From contig CAVSGL010000020.1 of assembly GCA_963727465.1 (NCBI GenBank), positions 1 to 64,000 on the forward strand: a stretch of 64,000 bases of DNA, given 5' to 3'. Below are positions 18,883-27,221 of this stretch, one piece after another. The stretch is from VRUE01 sp963727465. Its GTDB lineage: Bacteria > Actinomycetota > Thermoleophilia > Solirubrobacterales > 70-9. A program made the translations under genes and the position numbers. Numbering within the stretch: position 1 is the first letter of the stretch; the number at the start of each line of letters is the position of its first letter. Under the pieces are notes generated by a model. The model was not told the origin of the DNA. It saw nothing but the letters and a program-made list of their open reading frames with translations, and searched no databases.

Positions 18883-19340
18883 CCTCCACCCACAACCGGG
18901 TCGCCGTCCTGCATGGGGTGAACTTCGACGTGCTCGAGCGGCGCGATCCGCAGATCTACGGCGGCATCGGCCTCAGCGAGCTGGAGCGCCGGATCGAGCT
19001 GGGGGCGCGTGAGCTCGGGCTCGAAACGATCTTCTTCCAGACCAACTCGGAGGGCGAGTTCGCCGAATACCTGCACCGGGCGCCGGAGCTCGCGGACGCG
19101 ATCGTGATCAACGCCGGCGCCTGGACCCACTACAGCCGCGCGATCGCCGATGCGCTGGAGCTCGCCGGCCTGCCGGCGGTCGAGGTCCACCTCTCCGACG
19201 TCGAGTCGCGCGACGACTGGCGCCGGGTCTCGGTCTTCGACGACCTGGTCCTGGCGAAGGTCTCCGGCAAGGGACCGGACGGCTACCGCGACGCCCTCGC
19301 CGCCCTCGCCGAGCGACTCGGCGTCTCCGGCGGCGCATGA
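18879..19340 (+). CDS. aroQ: type II 3-dehydroquinate dehydratase
   Basis: A 153-residue dodecamer-type dehydratase, the expected size. The fold is recognisable but the motifs are divergent: HGVNFDVLERRDPQIYGG replaces the usual GPNLN...REPxxYG, QTNSEGEF replaces QSNxEGxL, NAGAWTHYS replaces NPGAYTHTS, and VEVHLSD replaces VEVHLSN. The catalytic Tyr, lid Arg, Asn and both His residues appear retained. It overlaps the kinase-synthase fusion and pepQ by 4 nt each. Confidence 0.88.
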   Translation: MTSTHNRVAVLHGVNFDVLERRDPQIYGGIGLSELERRIELGARELGLETIFFQTNSEGEFAEYLHRAPELADAIVINAGAWTHYSRAIADALELAGLPAVEVHLSDVESRDDWRRVSVFDDLVLAKVSGKGPDGYRDALAALAERLGVSGGA

Positions 19341-20395
19341 AGGGCCGCGGCGACCGCCTCGCTGCGGGCCTGGCCGAGCGCGAGCTCGACCTCTTCCTGG
19401 TCACCGACCTGGTCAACGTCCGCTACCTGACCGGCTTCACGGGCACGAATGGGGCCTGCGTCTGCGGTCCCGAGACCCGCCTCTTCCTCACCGACTTCCG
19501 CTACACCGAGCGGGCCGCCGCTGAGGTCGAGGGCTGGGAGACGGCGACGATCGCCGACGATTGGCTGGGCGGCATCGCCGAGCGCCTCTCGGGGCGCTTT
19601 GGCTTCGAGGACGACCACGTCTCGGTGCGGCTGCTCGAGCGCCTGCGGGGCAAACTCGCCGACGGCGTCGAGCCGGTGGCCGCGGGCGGCGCGGTCGAGA
19701 AGCTGCGCCGGGTCAAGGACGAGGCCGAGCTGGCGGCGATCGCCGCCGCCGCCGAGCTCGCCGACGAGGTCTGGCGCTGGAGCGTCGACCGCGGTCTCGG
19801 CGGTCGCCGCGAGCGCGAGGTGGCGCAGGCGGCCGAAGCCCGGATCCGCGAGCTCGGCGGCGACCCGTCCTTCCCGGCGATCGTCGCCGCCGGCCCCAAC
19901 GGGGCGCTGCCGCACGCGGAGCCGGGGGAGCGCGAGATCGGTGGCGGCGAGCTGGTCGTCTTCGACATGGGGGCGAAGCTCGACGGCTACTGCTCCGACG
20001 GCACCCGCACCTACGCCGTGGGCGAGCCTGGCGAGCGGGCGCGCGAGGTCTACCGGACCGTGCTCGACGCCCAGGCCGCGGCGCTCGCCGCGGTCACGGC
20101 CGGGCTCGGCGGCGAGGCGCTCGACGCGGTCGCGCGCGAGGTCATCGAGGCGGCGGGCCACGGCGAGCATTTCGGCCACGGCCTCGGGCACGGGGTCGGG
20201 CTCGAGGTGCACGAGGCGCCGCGCCTCTCGCCGCGCTCGGAGGACGTGCTCGAGGCGGGCGAGGTGGTGACGATCGAGCCCGGCGTCTACCTGCCGGGCG
20301 AGCTCGGTGTGCGGATCGAGGACCTCGTCGTTGTCACCGAGGACGGCTGCCGCAACCTCAGCTCGCTACCCAAAAGTCTTCAGCTGGTCGAGTAG
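19337..20395 (+). CDS. pepQ: M24B family Xaa-Pro peptidase
   Basis: A 352-residue protein with a creatinase-like N-terminal domain (NVRYLTGFTGTNG) and a pita-bread catalytic domain. The metal ligands lie in VFDMGAKLDGYCSDGTRT (two Asp), HGLGHGVGLEVHE (His), TIEPGVY (Glu) and VRIEDLV (Glu). The substrate preference between Xaa-Pro dipeptides and longer peptides is not readable. In many actinobacteria efp follows directly. Here efp is about 8.9 kb away, so the neighbourhood has been split. Confidence 0.93.
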   Translation: MKGRGDRLAAGLAERELDLFLVTDLVNVRYLTGFTGTNGACVCGPETRLFLTDFRYTERAAAEVEGWETATIADDWLGGIAERLSGRFGFEDDHVSVRLLERLRGKLADGVEPVAAGGAVEKLRRVKDEAELAAIAAAAELADEVWRWSVDRGLGGRREREVAQAAEARIRELGGDPSFPAIVAAGPNGALPHAEPGEREIGGGELVVFDMGAKLDGYCSDGTRTYAVGEPGERAREVYRTVLDAQAAALAAVTAGLGGEALDAVAREVIEAAGHGEHFGHGLGHGVGLEVHEAPRLSPRSEDVLEAGEVVTIEPGVYLPGELGVRIEDLVVVTEDGCRNLSSLPKSLQLVE

Positions 20396-20438
20396 CTGCA
20401 ACCTAAAGTCCGCAGGCGGCCGCGTCGATGGCCATCCT

Positions 20439-21506
20439 GTGAGACTTGAAGACGAGACAGCTCGGCCAACCGCCGAGTCGCTCGCCGCGATCCGCGACGA
20501 GGCGCGCCGCGAGCGCCTGATCGACATGGAGCTGCGGATCCGGCCCTACCGGTTCGCCTGCTTCCTGATCCTGGCTCTGGCCCTGACCTCGGTCGGCGGC
20601 GAGGTCGGCTGGTGGTGGATCGCGCCGCTGCTCGCCGGCCTGGCGGGTTTCGCCGTCGCCGACAGCTTCATGCGCCACAGCGCCCATCCGGCGCTCTGGG
20701 TGGCGACCGCCTGGGGGATCCTGCCGCTGCTGCTGCTCGACGCGGTCGTCGTCACCGGCGGCGCGGACAGCCCGGTGCTGATGTGGTTCGCGCTGCCGGC
20801 GGTGACGCTCGGCGCCCGCTTCGAGCCGCGCGGGATCGCGCTCGGCACCGTCTACATCATCGTCCTGATGCTGGTCGGCACCGTCGTCCTCGACCCGGCG
20901 ACCGCCTCCGCGCACCGCCAGGAGCTCGTCGCCGCGATCGCGCTGGTGATCAGCACCGTGATCCTCTCGGGCGCCCTGGTCGAGTCCGATCGGGCACACC
21001 GCCGCCGCTCGACTCTCGATCCGCTCACCGGCCTGTTCAACCGCAACGCGCTCGACCAGCGCCTCAGCGAGCTCGACGGGCAGCCGAGCAGCGCCGAGGA
21101 GGGTCTCTCGCACGCGCTGCTGCTCTGCGACCTCGACAACTTCAAGCGCGTCAACGACCAGCTCGGTCACGCGGCGGGCGACGCGGTGCTACAGGACGTC
21201 GCCTACACGATGCGGGCGGCGCTGCGCGCCGGCGACTCGATCTACCGGGTCGGCGGCGAGGAGATCCTCGTCGTCCTCCCCGGCGCTGCCGAGGACGGGG
21301 CGGTCGAGATCGCCGAGCGCCTGCGCGGGGCGGTGCGCGAGCGCCGCCCGGTCGGCGTGCCGGTCACGATCAGCATCGGAGTTGCAGTTTCCCCTCCGGG
21401 TCTCGTCGACACCGACGCGATGGTCGGCCACGCCGACGCGGCGCTCTACGCGGCCAAGGCGGGCGGCCGCGACCGGGTGATGGTCGGCGCCGGCGCTAGC
21501 GGCTGA
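20439..21506 (+). CDS. membrane-bound GGDEF diguanylate cyclase
   Basis: A 355-residue protein. Five or six hydrophobic helices cover residues about 30-180, with no periplasmic sensor domain. The GGDEF domain follows (TLDPLTGLFNRNALDQRL, DLDNFKRVNDQLGHAAGD), with the active-site loop reading GGEE, a functional variant. No RxxD inhibitory site is obvious upstream of it. It would make cyclic di-GMP. GTG at 20439 is the best start; upstream codons in the frame belong to the end of pepQ. It overlaps the convergent M42 gene by 11 nt. Confidence 0.9.
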   Translation: MRLEDETARPTAESLAAIRDEARRERLIDMELRIRPYRFACFLILALALTSVGGEVGWWWIAPLLAGLAGFAVADSFMRHSAHPALWVATAWGILPLLLLDAVVVTGGADSPVLMWFALPAVTLGARFEPRGIALGTVYIIVLMLVGTVVLDPATASAHRQELVAAIALVISTVILSGALVESDRAHRRRSTLDPLTGLFNRNALDQRLSELDGQPSSAEEGLSHALLLCDLDNFKRVNDQLGHAAGDAVLQDVAYTMRAALRAGDSIYRVGGEEILVVLPGAAEDGAVEIAERLRGAVRERRPVGVPVTISIGVAVSPPGLVDTDAMVGHADAALYAAKAGGRDRVMVGAGASG

Positions 21507-22548
21507 GGTCGATCTCGCCGTCCAACCGCGCGGCGAAGGCGGCGATCAGCTCGACCGTCGCCTCGAGGTCGGCGAGGTCGACGAGCTCGACCGGCGAGTG
21601 CATGTAGCGCAGCGGGATCGAGACGAGGCCGGTCGGGATCCCGGAGCGGGAGATCTGGATCGCGTCGGCGTCGGTGTGCGAGGAGCGGCCGGTCGCGCTC
21701 AGCGTGTGGCCGATGCCTTCGGCCTCGGCCGTCTCGATCAGCAGCTCTGAGACCTTGGGCGAGAGGGTGGAGCCGCGGAAGATCACCGGGCCGGAGCCGA
21801 GCGGGTGGCTTCCCTGCTCCTTCTCGTCGATGCCCGGGGCGTCGGTGGCGTGGGTGACGTCGATCGCCACCGCCAGGTCGGGGCGAACCTCGAAGGCCGC
21901 CGTGCGGGCGCCGAAGAGGCCGATCTCCTCCTGCACCGCGGCGACCGCCGCGAAGCTTCCCGTGAGCGAGCCGCGCTCGTGGCAGCGGCGCAGCGCCTCC
22001 AGCACGACGTAGGCGCCGAGCCGGTTGTCCATCGCGCGTGAGACGAGCCGATCGCCGGCGAGGCGGGCGGGTTCGGCGGCGATCGTCGCCGGATCGCCGA
22101 CACGGACCATCGTGGCGGCCTCGTCGCGGTCGCCGGCGCCGATGTCGATGTGCAGCCCTTTCAGCTCGACCACCTTCTTGCGCTGGTCGGCGTCGAGCAG
22201 GTGGATCGGCTTGCGGCCGACGACGCCGGGGACAAGACCATTGGGGCCTCGCACCTCGATTCGCTGGCCGACGAGGATCTGCGGGTCCCAGCCGCCGATC
22301 GGGGCGAACCAGAGGAAGCCCTTCTCGTCGATATGGGTGATGACGAGGCCGATCTCGTCGATGTGACCGACCACCGCGAGCAGCGGCGAACGATTGGCGC
22401 CGACGCGGGCGATCGACGAGCCGAGCCCGTCGCTGGAGACCGCGGCGAAATTCGCCTCTTCGCGCCAGACCGCTGCCGCCGGCCCCTCGTGACCGGATGG
22501 CGCGCCCGGACGCAGCAGCTTGTCGAGAAGAGTCGGGGTCTCGGCCAT
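21496..22548 (-). CDS. M42 family metallo-aminopeptidase / endoglucanase-like
   Basis: A 350-residue protein of the tetrahedral-aminopeptidase (TET/FrvX) family: GAPSGHEGP at the N-terminus, metal-binding GHIDEIGL, AMDNRLGAYVVLEAL, the catalytic Glu pair in AVQEEIGLFGA, DVTHATDAP, and SSHTDADAIQISRSGIPT near the C-terminus. These enzymes form large cytoplasmic peptide-trimming shells. ATG at 22548 is chosen. It is divergent from the SDR gene, with only 67 nt between. Confidence 0.92.
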   Translation of the reverse strand: MAETPTLLDKLLRPGAPSGHEGPAAAVWREEANFAAVSSDGLGSSIARVGANRSPLLAVVGHIDEIGLVITHIDEKGFLWFAPIGGWDPQILVGQRIEVRGPNGLVPGVVGRKPIHLLDADQRKKVVELKGLHIDIGAGDRDEAATMVRVGDPATIAAEPARLAGDRLVSRAMDNRLGAYVVLEALRRCHERGSLTGSFAAVAAVQEEIGLFGARTAAFEVRPDLAVAIDVTHATDAPGIDEKEQGSHPLGSGPVIFRGSTLSPKVSELLIETAEAEGIGHTLSATGRSSHTDADAIQISRSGIPTGLVSIPLRYMHSPVELVDLADLEATVELIAAFAARLDGEIDLSR

Positions 22549-22615
22549 CGGACGCAGCAGTATGTCGAGTCGAACAGATGTCCGCAATCGCACGTTTGAA
22601 ATAGTTGCCCGCGCG

Positions 22616-23425
22616 ATGAGCGACGCGCAGCGGATCGCCCTGGTCACCGGGGCCTCGAGCGGAATCGGCGAGGCCGCGGCGAAGCGCCTGGCGCGCGAGC
22701 CGGGCATGCGGCTGGTGCTCGTAGCCCGCCGCGAGGACCCCCTGCGGGCGCTGGCGGAGTCGCTGCCCTGCGAGGCGAGCTGGGTGGCCGCCGACCTGAC
22801 CGCGCCCGATGCCCCGCAGCGCGTCCGCGACCATCTCGGCGAGCGCTGCGGCGACCGCCTGACGCTGCTGGTCAACAACGCCGGCGCCGCCTGGCGCGGA
22901 TCGTTCGGCGAGACGGGCTACGCCAACCTGCACCGCCACATGGAGCTCAACTTCGACGCCGTGGCCCGCCTCACCGAGGCGCTGCTGCCGCTGCTGCGCG
23001 CCTCCGCGCCGAGCGCGATCGTCAATGTCGCGAGCACCGCGGGTCGCGTCGCCCGTGCCCGTACGGGCGCCTACTCGGCGAGCAAGTTCGCCCTTGTCGG
23101 GTGGACCGACGCGCTCTACGCCGAGGAGCGGGCGCACGGTGTGCACGTCGGCCTCGTCCTGCCGGGGTACGTCGCCACCGAGGGCTTTCCGGCGACCGAG
23201 CTGCGCGAGCGCCCGCTCACTCGCTGGATCGTCTCCGAGCCGGAGAAGGTCGCCGAGGCGATCGTCGAGTGCGGCCTGCGAGGAAAGGCGGAGCGCTACG
23301 TTCCGCGTCCCTACGCCCTGGCCGCCGTGGCCCGCGTCCTCGCTCCCCGCCTGGTGCGGCGGGTGCTCGCCGGCGGCGCCGCGACGAACCTCACCACCAG
23401 CACCGCCGCCGAAGCGCGCGATTAG
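22616..23425 (+). CDS. short-chain dehydrogenase/reductase
   Basis: A 269-residue classical SDR: cofactor motif TGASSGIGEAAA near residue 10, NNAG near 90, and catalytic Ser and YSASK near 140-155. The C-terminal 60 residues contain a hydrophobic stretch (YALAAVARVLAPRLVRRVL), so it may sit at the membrane like fatty-acyl or steroid-type SDRs. The substrate is unknown. It converges on the frameshifted secreted-protein gene with a 4-nt overlap. Confidence 0.87.
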   Translation: MSDAQRIALVTGASSGIGEAAAKRLAREPGMRLVLVARREDPLRALAESLPCEASWVAADLTAPDAPQRVRDHLGERCGDRLTLLVNNAGAAWRGSFGETGYANLHRHMELNFDAVARLTEALLPLLRASAPSAIVNVASTAGRVARARTGAYSASKFALVGWTDALYAEERAHGVHVGLVLPGYVATEGFPATELRERPLTRWIVSEPEKVAEAIVECGLRGKAERYVPRPYALAAVARVLAPRLVRRVLAGGAATNLTTSTAAEARD

Positions 23426-23911
23426 TTGTTGCCGCGGTCGAGGTTGCCGAAGCGGCAGTAGTGGAAGTGCAGGACGATCGTCGTGTTGTTGGCCGAGATG
23501 CCGGCGCGTTCGGCCAGGATCGCCTCGTGGTTGCCTTTGATCTTCAGGCCTTCGCCGTAGTACCTGCCGACCAGGCGCACGCGCGTCTTCAGCAGGCGGA
23601 TGATCTGGATCCAGCGGCGGATGCGGCGCACGTCGGTGGTCGGGGGCGGGACCTTGGCGAGTCGCTGCGCGAGCTTGCCGATCGAGCCGGAGAGCCGGAT
23701 GAACTGCTTGCCGGCCGGCTTCAGCCTGCCCGTGTTGACCCGCTTCCTGGCGCCGGCCATGATCCGTTCGTTGGCCTCGCGGTTCACCTTGCAGATCGGC
23801 TCGACCCGTGCGACGTAGGTCTCGCGGGTCTGTTCGTCGGCGCCGCTCGAGCGGTGCGACGACGAGCAGCGCCAGCGCGGCCGCGGCGAATGTCCCCAGT
23901 ATTCCCTTCAT
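23422..23911 (-). pseudogene. secreted protein gene with an apparent single-base frameshift
   Basis: ATG at 23911 opens a signal peptide (MKGILGTFAAAALALLVVAP). The frame that continues the family-like body (SGADEQTRETYVARVEPICK ... to HFHYCRFGN) is offset by one base, with an extra C near 23851 explaining the break. Together they would give about 162 residues: an exported helical protein with one Cys near the N-terminus (PICK) and one near the C-terminus (HYC). It resembles exported proteins of unknown function common in this group. Either the gene is broken or this is a sequencing error. A GTG at 23787 could otherwise start a truncated cytoplasmic form. Confidence 0.65.
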
Positions 23912-24055
23912 CTCCCAGGCGAGACACAGATTAGAGAGTGGCACCCGCCGGCAGCCGTCAGAAGAGCCCTACGAAAGCCATGTTCTGCTAAATTTTAATA
24001 TTCGTCCTATTCCAGCGCGGCCGGATCAAGGCAGCGCTCGTTGGGGGAGGAGAAG

Positions 24056-24766
24056 ATGATTCGGAGACTTGAGGTCCTGGGGTTGGCTCTCGTGTCTGTC
24101 ATTGCGATAGGTGCGGTGAGTGCCCCGCATGCGTCGGCGGAATTCGGGCAATTCACGGCAGACGGAAATTTCACATTGACAGGGTCTGACGAGCTCGAAG
24201 TCTTTAACACCCAAATCACATATGAAGCGGGTGAAGGCAATGGCATAAGGTGCAAAAACGCCCATTACAAAGGGGAAGCCCGGTTTACGGGGGGATACAT
24301 CCAGTCGGGTTCTTCGTCAGCGACAATCACGCCAACCTATGGCGAATGTGCCTTTGGTTTCATATTGCCAACTAAGGTGACAGTCAATGGCTGTGACTAC
24401 GATCTGTTTATCGGGGGCACAGTCGAAGCGGCCAGCTATGAAGCCGCCATCGACTTCACATGCCCCTTTACCGAAGGAACTCAGAACAAGATTGAATTTC
24501 ACATATATCTCAGCAAAGAAGCCGAAGCAGCGGACGAAGCATTTTGCACAATGTCAATTGAAGAACAGTTTCATCGCACAGGGGCGACCTTGAGTGGCTC
24601 TGAAAATGGCGATCTCACACTTGGTGGCGCAGCGGAAGAAGTTGAAATGACCAGAGAAGGCCCGTGTGGAGAAGGGTCAAGCAGCAGTGGCGAAATCCGC
24701 TTTGCGATGACACTCTCGGGCGTCAATGAAATCGAAGAAGAAACAGAAGTCTCTCTTTCGGATTAG
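24056..24766 (+). CDS. secreted protein of unknown function, low GC
   Basis: A 236-residue protein. ATG at 24056 follows a GGGGAGGAG ribosome-binding site. A signal peptide ends near residue 29 (HASA). The mature part is acidic, rich in Ser, Thr, Gly and Glu, with paired cysteines (for example GIRCKN, YGECAFG, VNGCDYD, DFTCPF), suggesting a disulfide-bonded beta-rich exported domain. GC is clearly lower than its neighbours (near 50%) and codons ending in A or T are common, so recent acquisition is possible. The upstream 110 nt is AT-rich and probably holds the promoter. No family could be named. Confidence 0.8.
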   Translation: MIRRLEVLGLALVSVIAIGAVSAPHASAEFGQFTADGNFTLTGSDELEVFNTQITYEAGEGNGIRCKNAHYKGEARFTGGYIQSGSSSATITPTYGECAFGFILPTKVTVNGCDYDLFIGGTVEAASYEAAIDFTCPFTEGTQNKIEFHIYLSKEAEAADEAFCTMSIEEQFHRTGATLSGSENGDLTLGGAAEEVEMTREGPCGEGSSSSGEIRFAMTLSGVNEIEEETEVSLSD

Positions 24767-24787
24767 GCACTGGCGCCGGCGGGCACG

Positions 24788-26149
24788 TTGGCCTACGATG
24801 ACTCGACCGTGGAGGTCGATGCTCCGACTCGCTATGCCGACTCGAATGGAGTCAGCATCGCCTACCAGGTGCACGGAGAGGGCGACCTGGACCTCGTGTT
24901 CGTGCCGGGCTTCGTCTCCCACGTCGAGCTGCTCTGGGAGCACCCCGAGGTGTCCCGCTTCCTGCGCCGGCTCGCCTCGTTTGCGCGGCTGATCGTCTTC
25001 GACAAGCGCGGTCAGGGCCTCTCCGACCGCCCGGCGGATCCCCCGACCCTGGAAGAGTCGATGGATGACCTGCGGGCGGTGCTCGACGCGGCGGCCTGCA
25101 AGCGCGCCGCGATTCTCGGCGTCTCCGAGGGCGGCCCGATGTCGATGCTGTTCGCCGCCAGCAACCCCGAGTGCGTCTCCGCGCTGGTCCTCTACGGAAC
25201 GTATGCGCGCATGATCCGCTCGGCCGACTACCCGCGCGGGGTGCCGCCGCGGGCGCTCGATCGCTGGGGCGAAGTCCTTCGCGAGGAGTGGGGAGGGCCG
25301 GTCGGCCTGCGCTTCTGGGCGCCGAGCGCGCTCGGCGACGCCTCCTTTGAAGGTTGGTGGGCGCGGCTGCTGCGCCAGGGGACCAGTCCCGCCGGGGCGA
25401 TCGCCCTGATGGACCTCTACCGGGACCTCGACGTGCGGGCGATCCTGCCGAGCATCGACGTTCCCGCGCTGGTCATCCACCACGCCGACGACCGGGTGAT
25501 CCGCGTTGACCAGGCCCGCTTTCTCGCTGAGCACATCCGCGGCGCCCGCCTCGTCGAACTGCCGGGCGCCGACCACCTTCCCTGGATCGACGACCCGGAC
25601 GCGCTGCTCGACGAGATCGAGGAGTTCCTCACCGGCAGCCGCCGGGCGCGCGAACCCGAGCGGGCGTTGGCGACCGTGCTCTTCACCGACATCGTCGGCT
25701 CGACCGAGACCGCGGCTCGGCTCGGCGACCGCCGCTGGCGCGACCTGCTCGAGCGCCACGACGCGATCGTGCGCCGCCAGCTCGAGGTCCACCGCGGCCG
25801 CGAGGTGAAGACGATGGGCGACGGCTTCCTCGCGATCTTCGACGGCCCCGCGAGGGCGATCCGTTGCGCCGCGGCGATCCGCGACGCCGTGCGGGGGATC
25901 GGCCTCGACGTGCGCACCGGCGTTCACACCGGTGAGGTCGAGCTGATCGGCGACGACGTCGGCGGCATGGCGGTCAACATCGGCGCCCGGATCGGCGCCC
26001 TCGCCGATCCCGGCGAGGTGCTCGTCTCCAGCACCGTGCGCGAGCTGGTCGTCGGCTCCGGCCTCGACTTCGCCGAACGCGGCTCGCACGCCCTCAAGGG
26101 CGCCCCCGACGAGTGGCGCCTGTTCGCGGTGGCCGGGCAGGCCGGTTAG
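24788..26149 (+). CDS. alpha/beta-hydrolase fused to a class III adenylate/guanylate cyclase
   Basis: A 453-residue protein. Residues about 20-280 form an alpha/beta-hydrolase: nucleophile Ser113 in GVSEGG, an acid in HHADDRV, and His in GADHLPW. Residues about 295-450 form a class III cyclase domain: TVLFTDIVGSTETAARLGD with the metal-binding Asp, KTMGDGFLAIFDGP with the second Asp, and GVHTGEVELIGDDVGGMAVN. It would make a cyclic nucleotide in response to whatever the hydrolase half binds or cleaves; this is inference. TTG start. Its TAG stop forms part of the TAGTCT hexamer before the efp relic. Confidence 0.9.
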   Translation: MAYDDSTVEVDAPTRYADSNGVSIAYQVHGEGDLDLVFVPGFVSHVELLWEHPEVSRFLRRLASFARLIVFDKRGQGLSDRPADPPTLEESMDDLRAVLDAAACKRAAILGVSEGGPMSMLFAASNPECVSALVLYGTYARMIRSADYPRGVPPRALDRWGEVLREEWGGPVGLRFWAPSALGDASFEGWWARLLRQGTSPAGAIALMDLYRDLDVRAILPSIDVPALVIHHADDRVIRVDQARFLAEHIRGARLVELPGADHLPWIDDPDALLDEIEEFLTGSRRAREPERALATVLFTDIVGSTETAARLGDRRWRDLLERHDAIVRRQLEVHRGREVKTMGDGFLAIFDGPARAIRCAAAIRDAVRGIGLDVRTGVHTGEVELIGDDVGGMAVNIGARIGALADPGEVLVSSTVRELVVGSGLDFAERGSHALKGAPDEWRLFAVAGQAG

Positions 26150-26181
26150 TCTTCGCCGCCGTGATCAGCACGAATCAGTTC
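26147..26181 (+). pseudogene. efp: relic of the efp promoter and first codons
   Basis: From GTG at 26161 the frame encodes MISTNQF, the exact first seven residues of the intact EF-P gene at 29262, then runs into unrelated sequence. A TANNNT hexamer (TAGTCT, 26147-26152) lies 8 nt before it, as for other leaderless genes here. The two copies differ at silent positions but share 14 of 15 bases across the CACGAAYCAGTTCA core. I read this as the original start of efp, cut off by an insertion that supplied a replacement 5' end. Confidence 0.7.
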
Positions 26182-26246
26182 ACTAGCTGGTCAATATGCA
26201 CATTATCGCCCGTGACCGTGGTCGGCACTTCTGCCTGAGCGGCGGA

Positions 26247-26252
26247 TAGCCT
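26247..26252 (+). promoter_or_regulatory. TANNNT -10 hexamer upstream of the Tse2-like gene
   Basis: TAGCCT lies 9 nt before the GTG at 26262. Confidence 0.45.
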
Positions 26253-26261
26253 GCCGAGCCA

Positions 26262-26680
26262 GTGAGCCCAGGCAGGGGGAAGAACGGCGAAGCGCTTTTC
26301 CGCAGCATGCAGCGCGACGACGGCGGAATGCCGGTCGTCGGCGAATCCGCACGGCGGCTCGGCGTCCGCCCCGAGATCGACATAGAGCCGGATACTGGAT
26401 CGCTCGTGCAGCCGGCGAGCGGCGGGATGTCGGTCAGCCCAGGGCACCCCAGGAACCTGCCGCGGCATCGCAAACCGCCTGAGTGGGGCGGCACCGGCCT
26501 CGACCAGGTCTGGGAAATTTCGGAGGGGGAGCTGGGCGACGACCTCGTCTATCGACCGGACCCGGATCGGCCAGACATCACGGATTCGTTGAGCCGGCGC
26601 GGCCGATGACGTTCGCCGAATACCAGGATGCCCTCGCCGGGACCCGGCCGATGTGGCGGCTGGCGCAACCGCATGATTGA
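26262..26680 (+). pseudogene. frameshifted Tse2-like ADP-ribosyltransferase-fold toxin gene
   Basis: The first frame reads from GTG through LFRSMQRDDGGMPVVGESAR and QPASGGMSVSP to DDLVYRPDPDR. One base then appears missing near 26570, and the remainder continues in the next frame as HHGFVEPARPMTFAEYQDAL to a stop at 26680. Joined, this is about 139 residues, with the order GG-S-V ... YR ... H-x-x-x-x-PA-x-PM that I associate with Tse2-type toxins of Pseudomonas aeruginosa. The match is from memory of the pattern. If the shift is real, the toxin is inactive. Confidence 0.55.
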
Positions 26681-26722
26681 CGCCCGCCGGTCCGAGCGCT
26701 CGATTTACGCCCGCCGAGCCCC

Positions 26723-26728
26723 TAACAT
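26723..26728 (+). promoter_or_regulatory. TANNNT -10 hexamer for the 26736 gene
   Basis: TAACAT lies 7 nt before the GTG at 26736, so the small partner gene may be transcribed independently of the toxin gene. Confidence 0.5.
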
Positions 26729-26735
26729 TTGACAC

Positions 26736-26981
26736 GTGGCTGTCAACGAGGACATCCTTGCGGCCTTTCGCGAGGCTCTGCACACCGCGGAGCCGGTGAC
26801 GCGGGTTCGCGCGCTCGTCCGTGACGAGCTGGAGCATGGGGTGCCCCGCAGCGAGGTTTTGGGCCAGCTGGAGTCGTTGCGCATCGAGTTGCGCGGCAAC
26901 GACCTGGCCGCTGAGGAGGACACCGTGCTCGAAGTCATGGACTTCGTCAGCGGCTGGTCCAGTCCCCACATGCAGCTCTGA
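26736..26981 (+). CDS. small acidic helical protein, possible antitoxin/immunity partner
   Basis: An 81-residue protein, predominantly helical, ending SGWSSPHMQL. It has no signal peptide or DNA-binding motif. Its position 56 nt after the Tse2-like gene and its size (Tsi2, the Tse2 immunity protein, is a helical protein of about 77 residues) make an antitoxin role attractive, but no sequence signature proves it. It is intact, unlike the toxin gene. Confidence 0.6.
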   Translation: MAVNEDILAAFREALHTAEPVTRVRALVRDELEHGVPRSEVLGQLESLRIELRGNDLAAEEDTVLEVMDFVSGWSSPHMQL

Positions 26982-27011
26982 GGACCCCCGGTGATCTCGG
27001 CGTTGATCTGA

Positions 27012-27125
27012 ATGTCGAACGAGCCCAAGACGCCCACGCCGCCGCCTCCCGAGGTGCCGCTCGACAAGACGTCGTCTCTGATCGACTACGAGGGCCGCGA
27101 GAACGGCGGTGGTGAGTCGAAGTGA
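27012..27125 (+). CDS. 37-residue proline-rich small protein
   Basis: An ATG frame of 37 codons encoding a hydrophilic peptide (TPTPPPPEVPLDK, then SLIDYEGRENGGG). Nearly all codons end in G or C, like real genes here. No ribosome-binding site or TANNNT hexamer is convincing, but it may be translated after the 26736 gene 31 nt upstream. Function unknown. Confidence 0.45.
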   Translation: MSNEPKTPTPPPPEVPLDKTSSLIDYEGRENGGGESK

Positions 27126-27208
27126 GGCCAAGTCGGCCACGGCACGTCCAACCGTTAGGCGTTCGCTGAAATGCGTTGTCGTCGTTCCCCGGTTTCGCAA
27201 GGCGCGGG

Positions 27209-27214
27209 TAAGAT
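27209..27214 (+). promoter_or_regulatory. TANNNT -10 hexamer before a decayed gene
   Basis: TAAGAT lies 7 nt before the GTG at 27222, at the head of the IS-interrupted pseudogene. Confidence 0.4.
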
Positions 27215-27221
27215 CGCGCCG

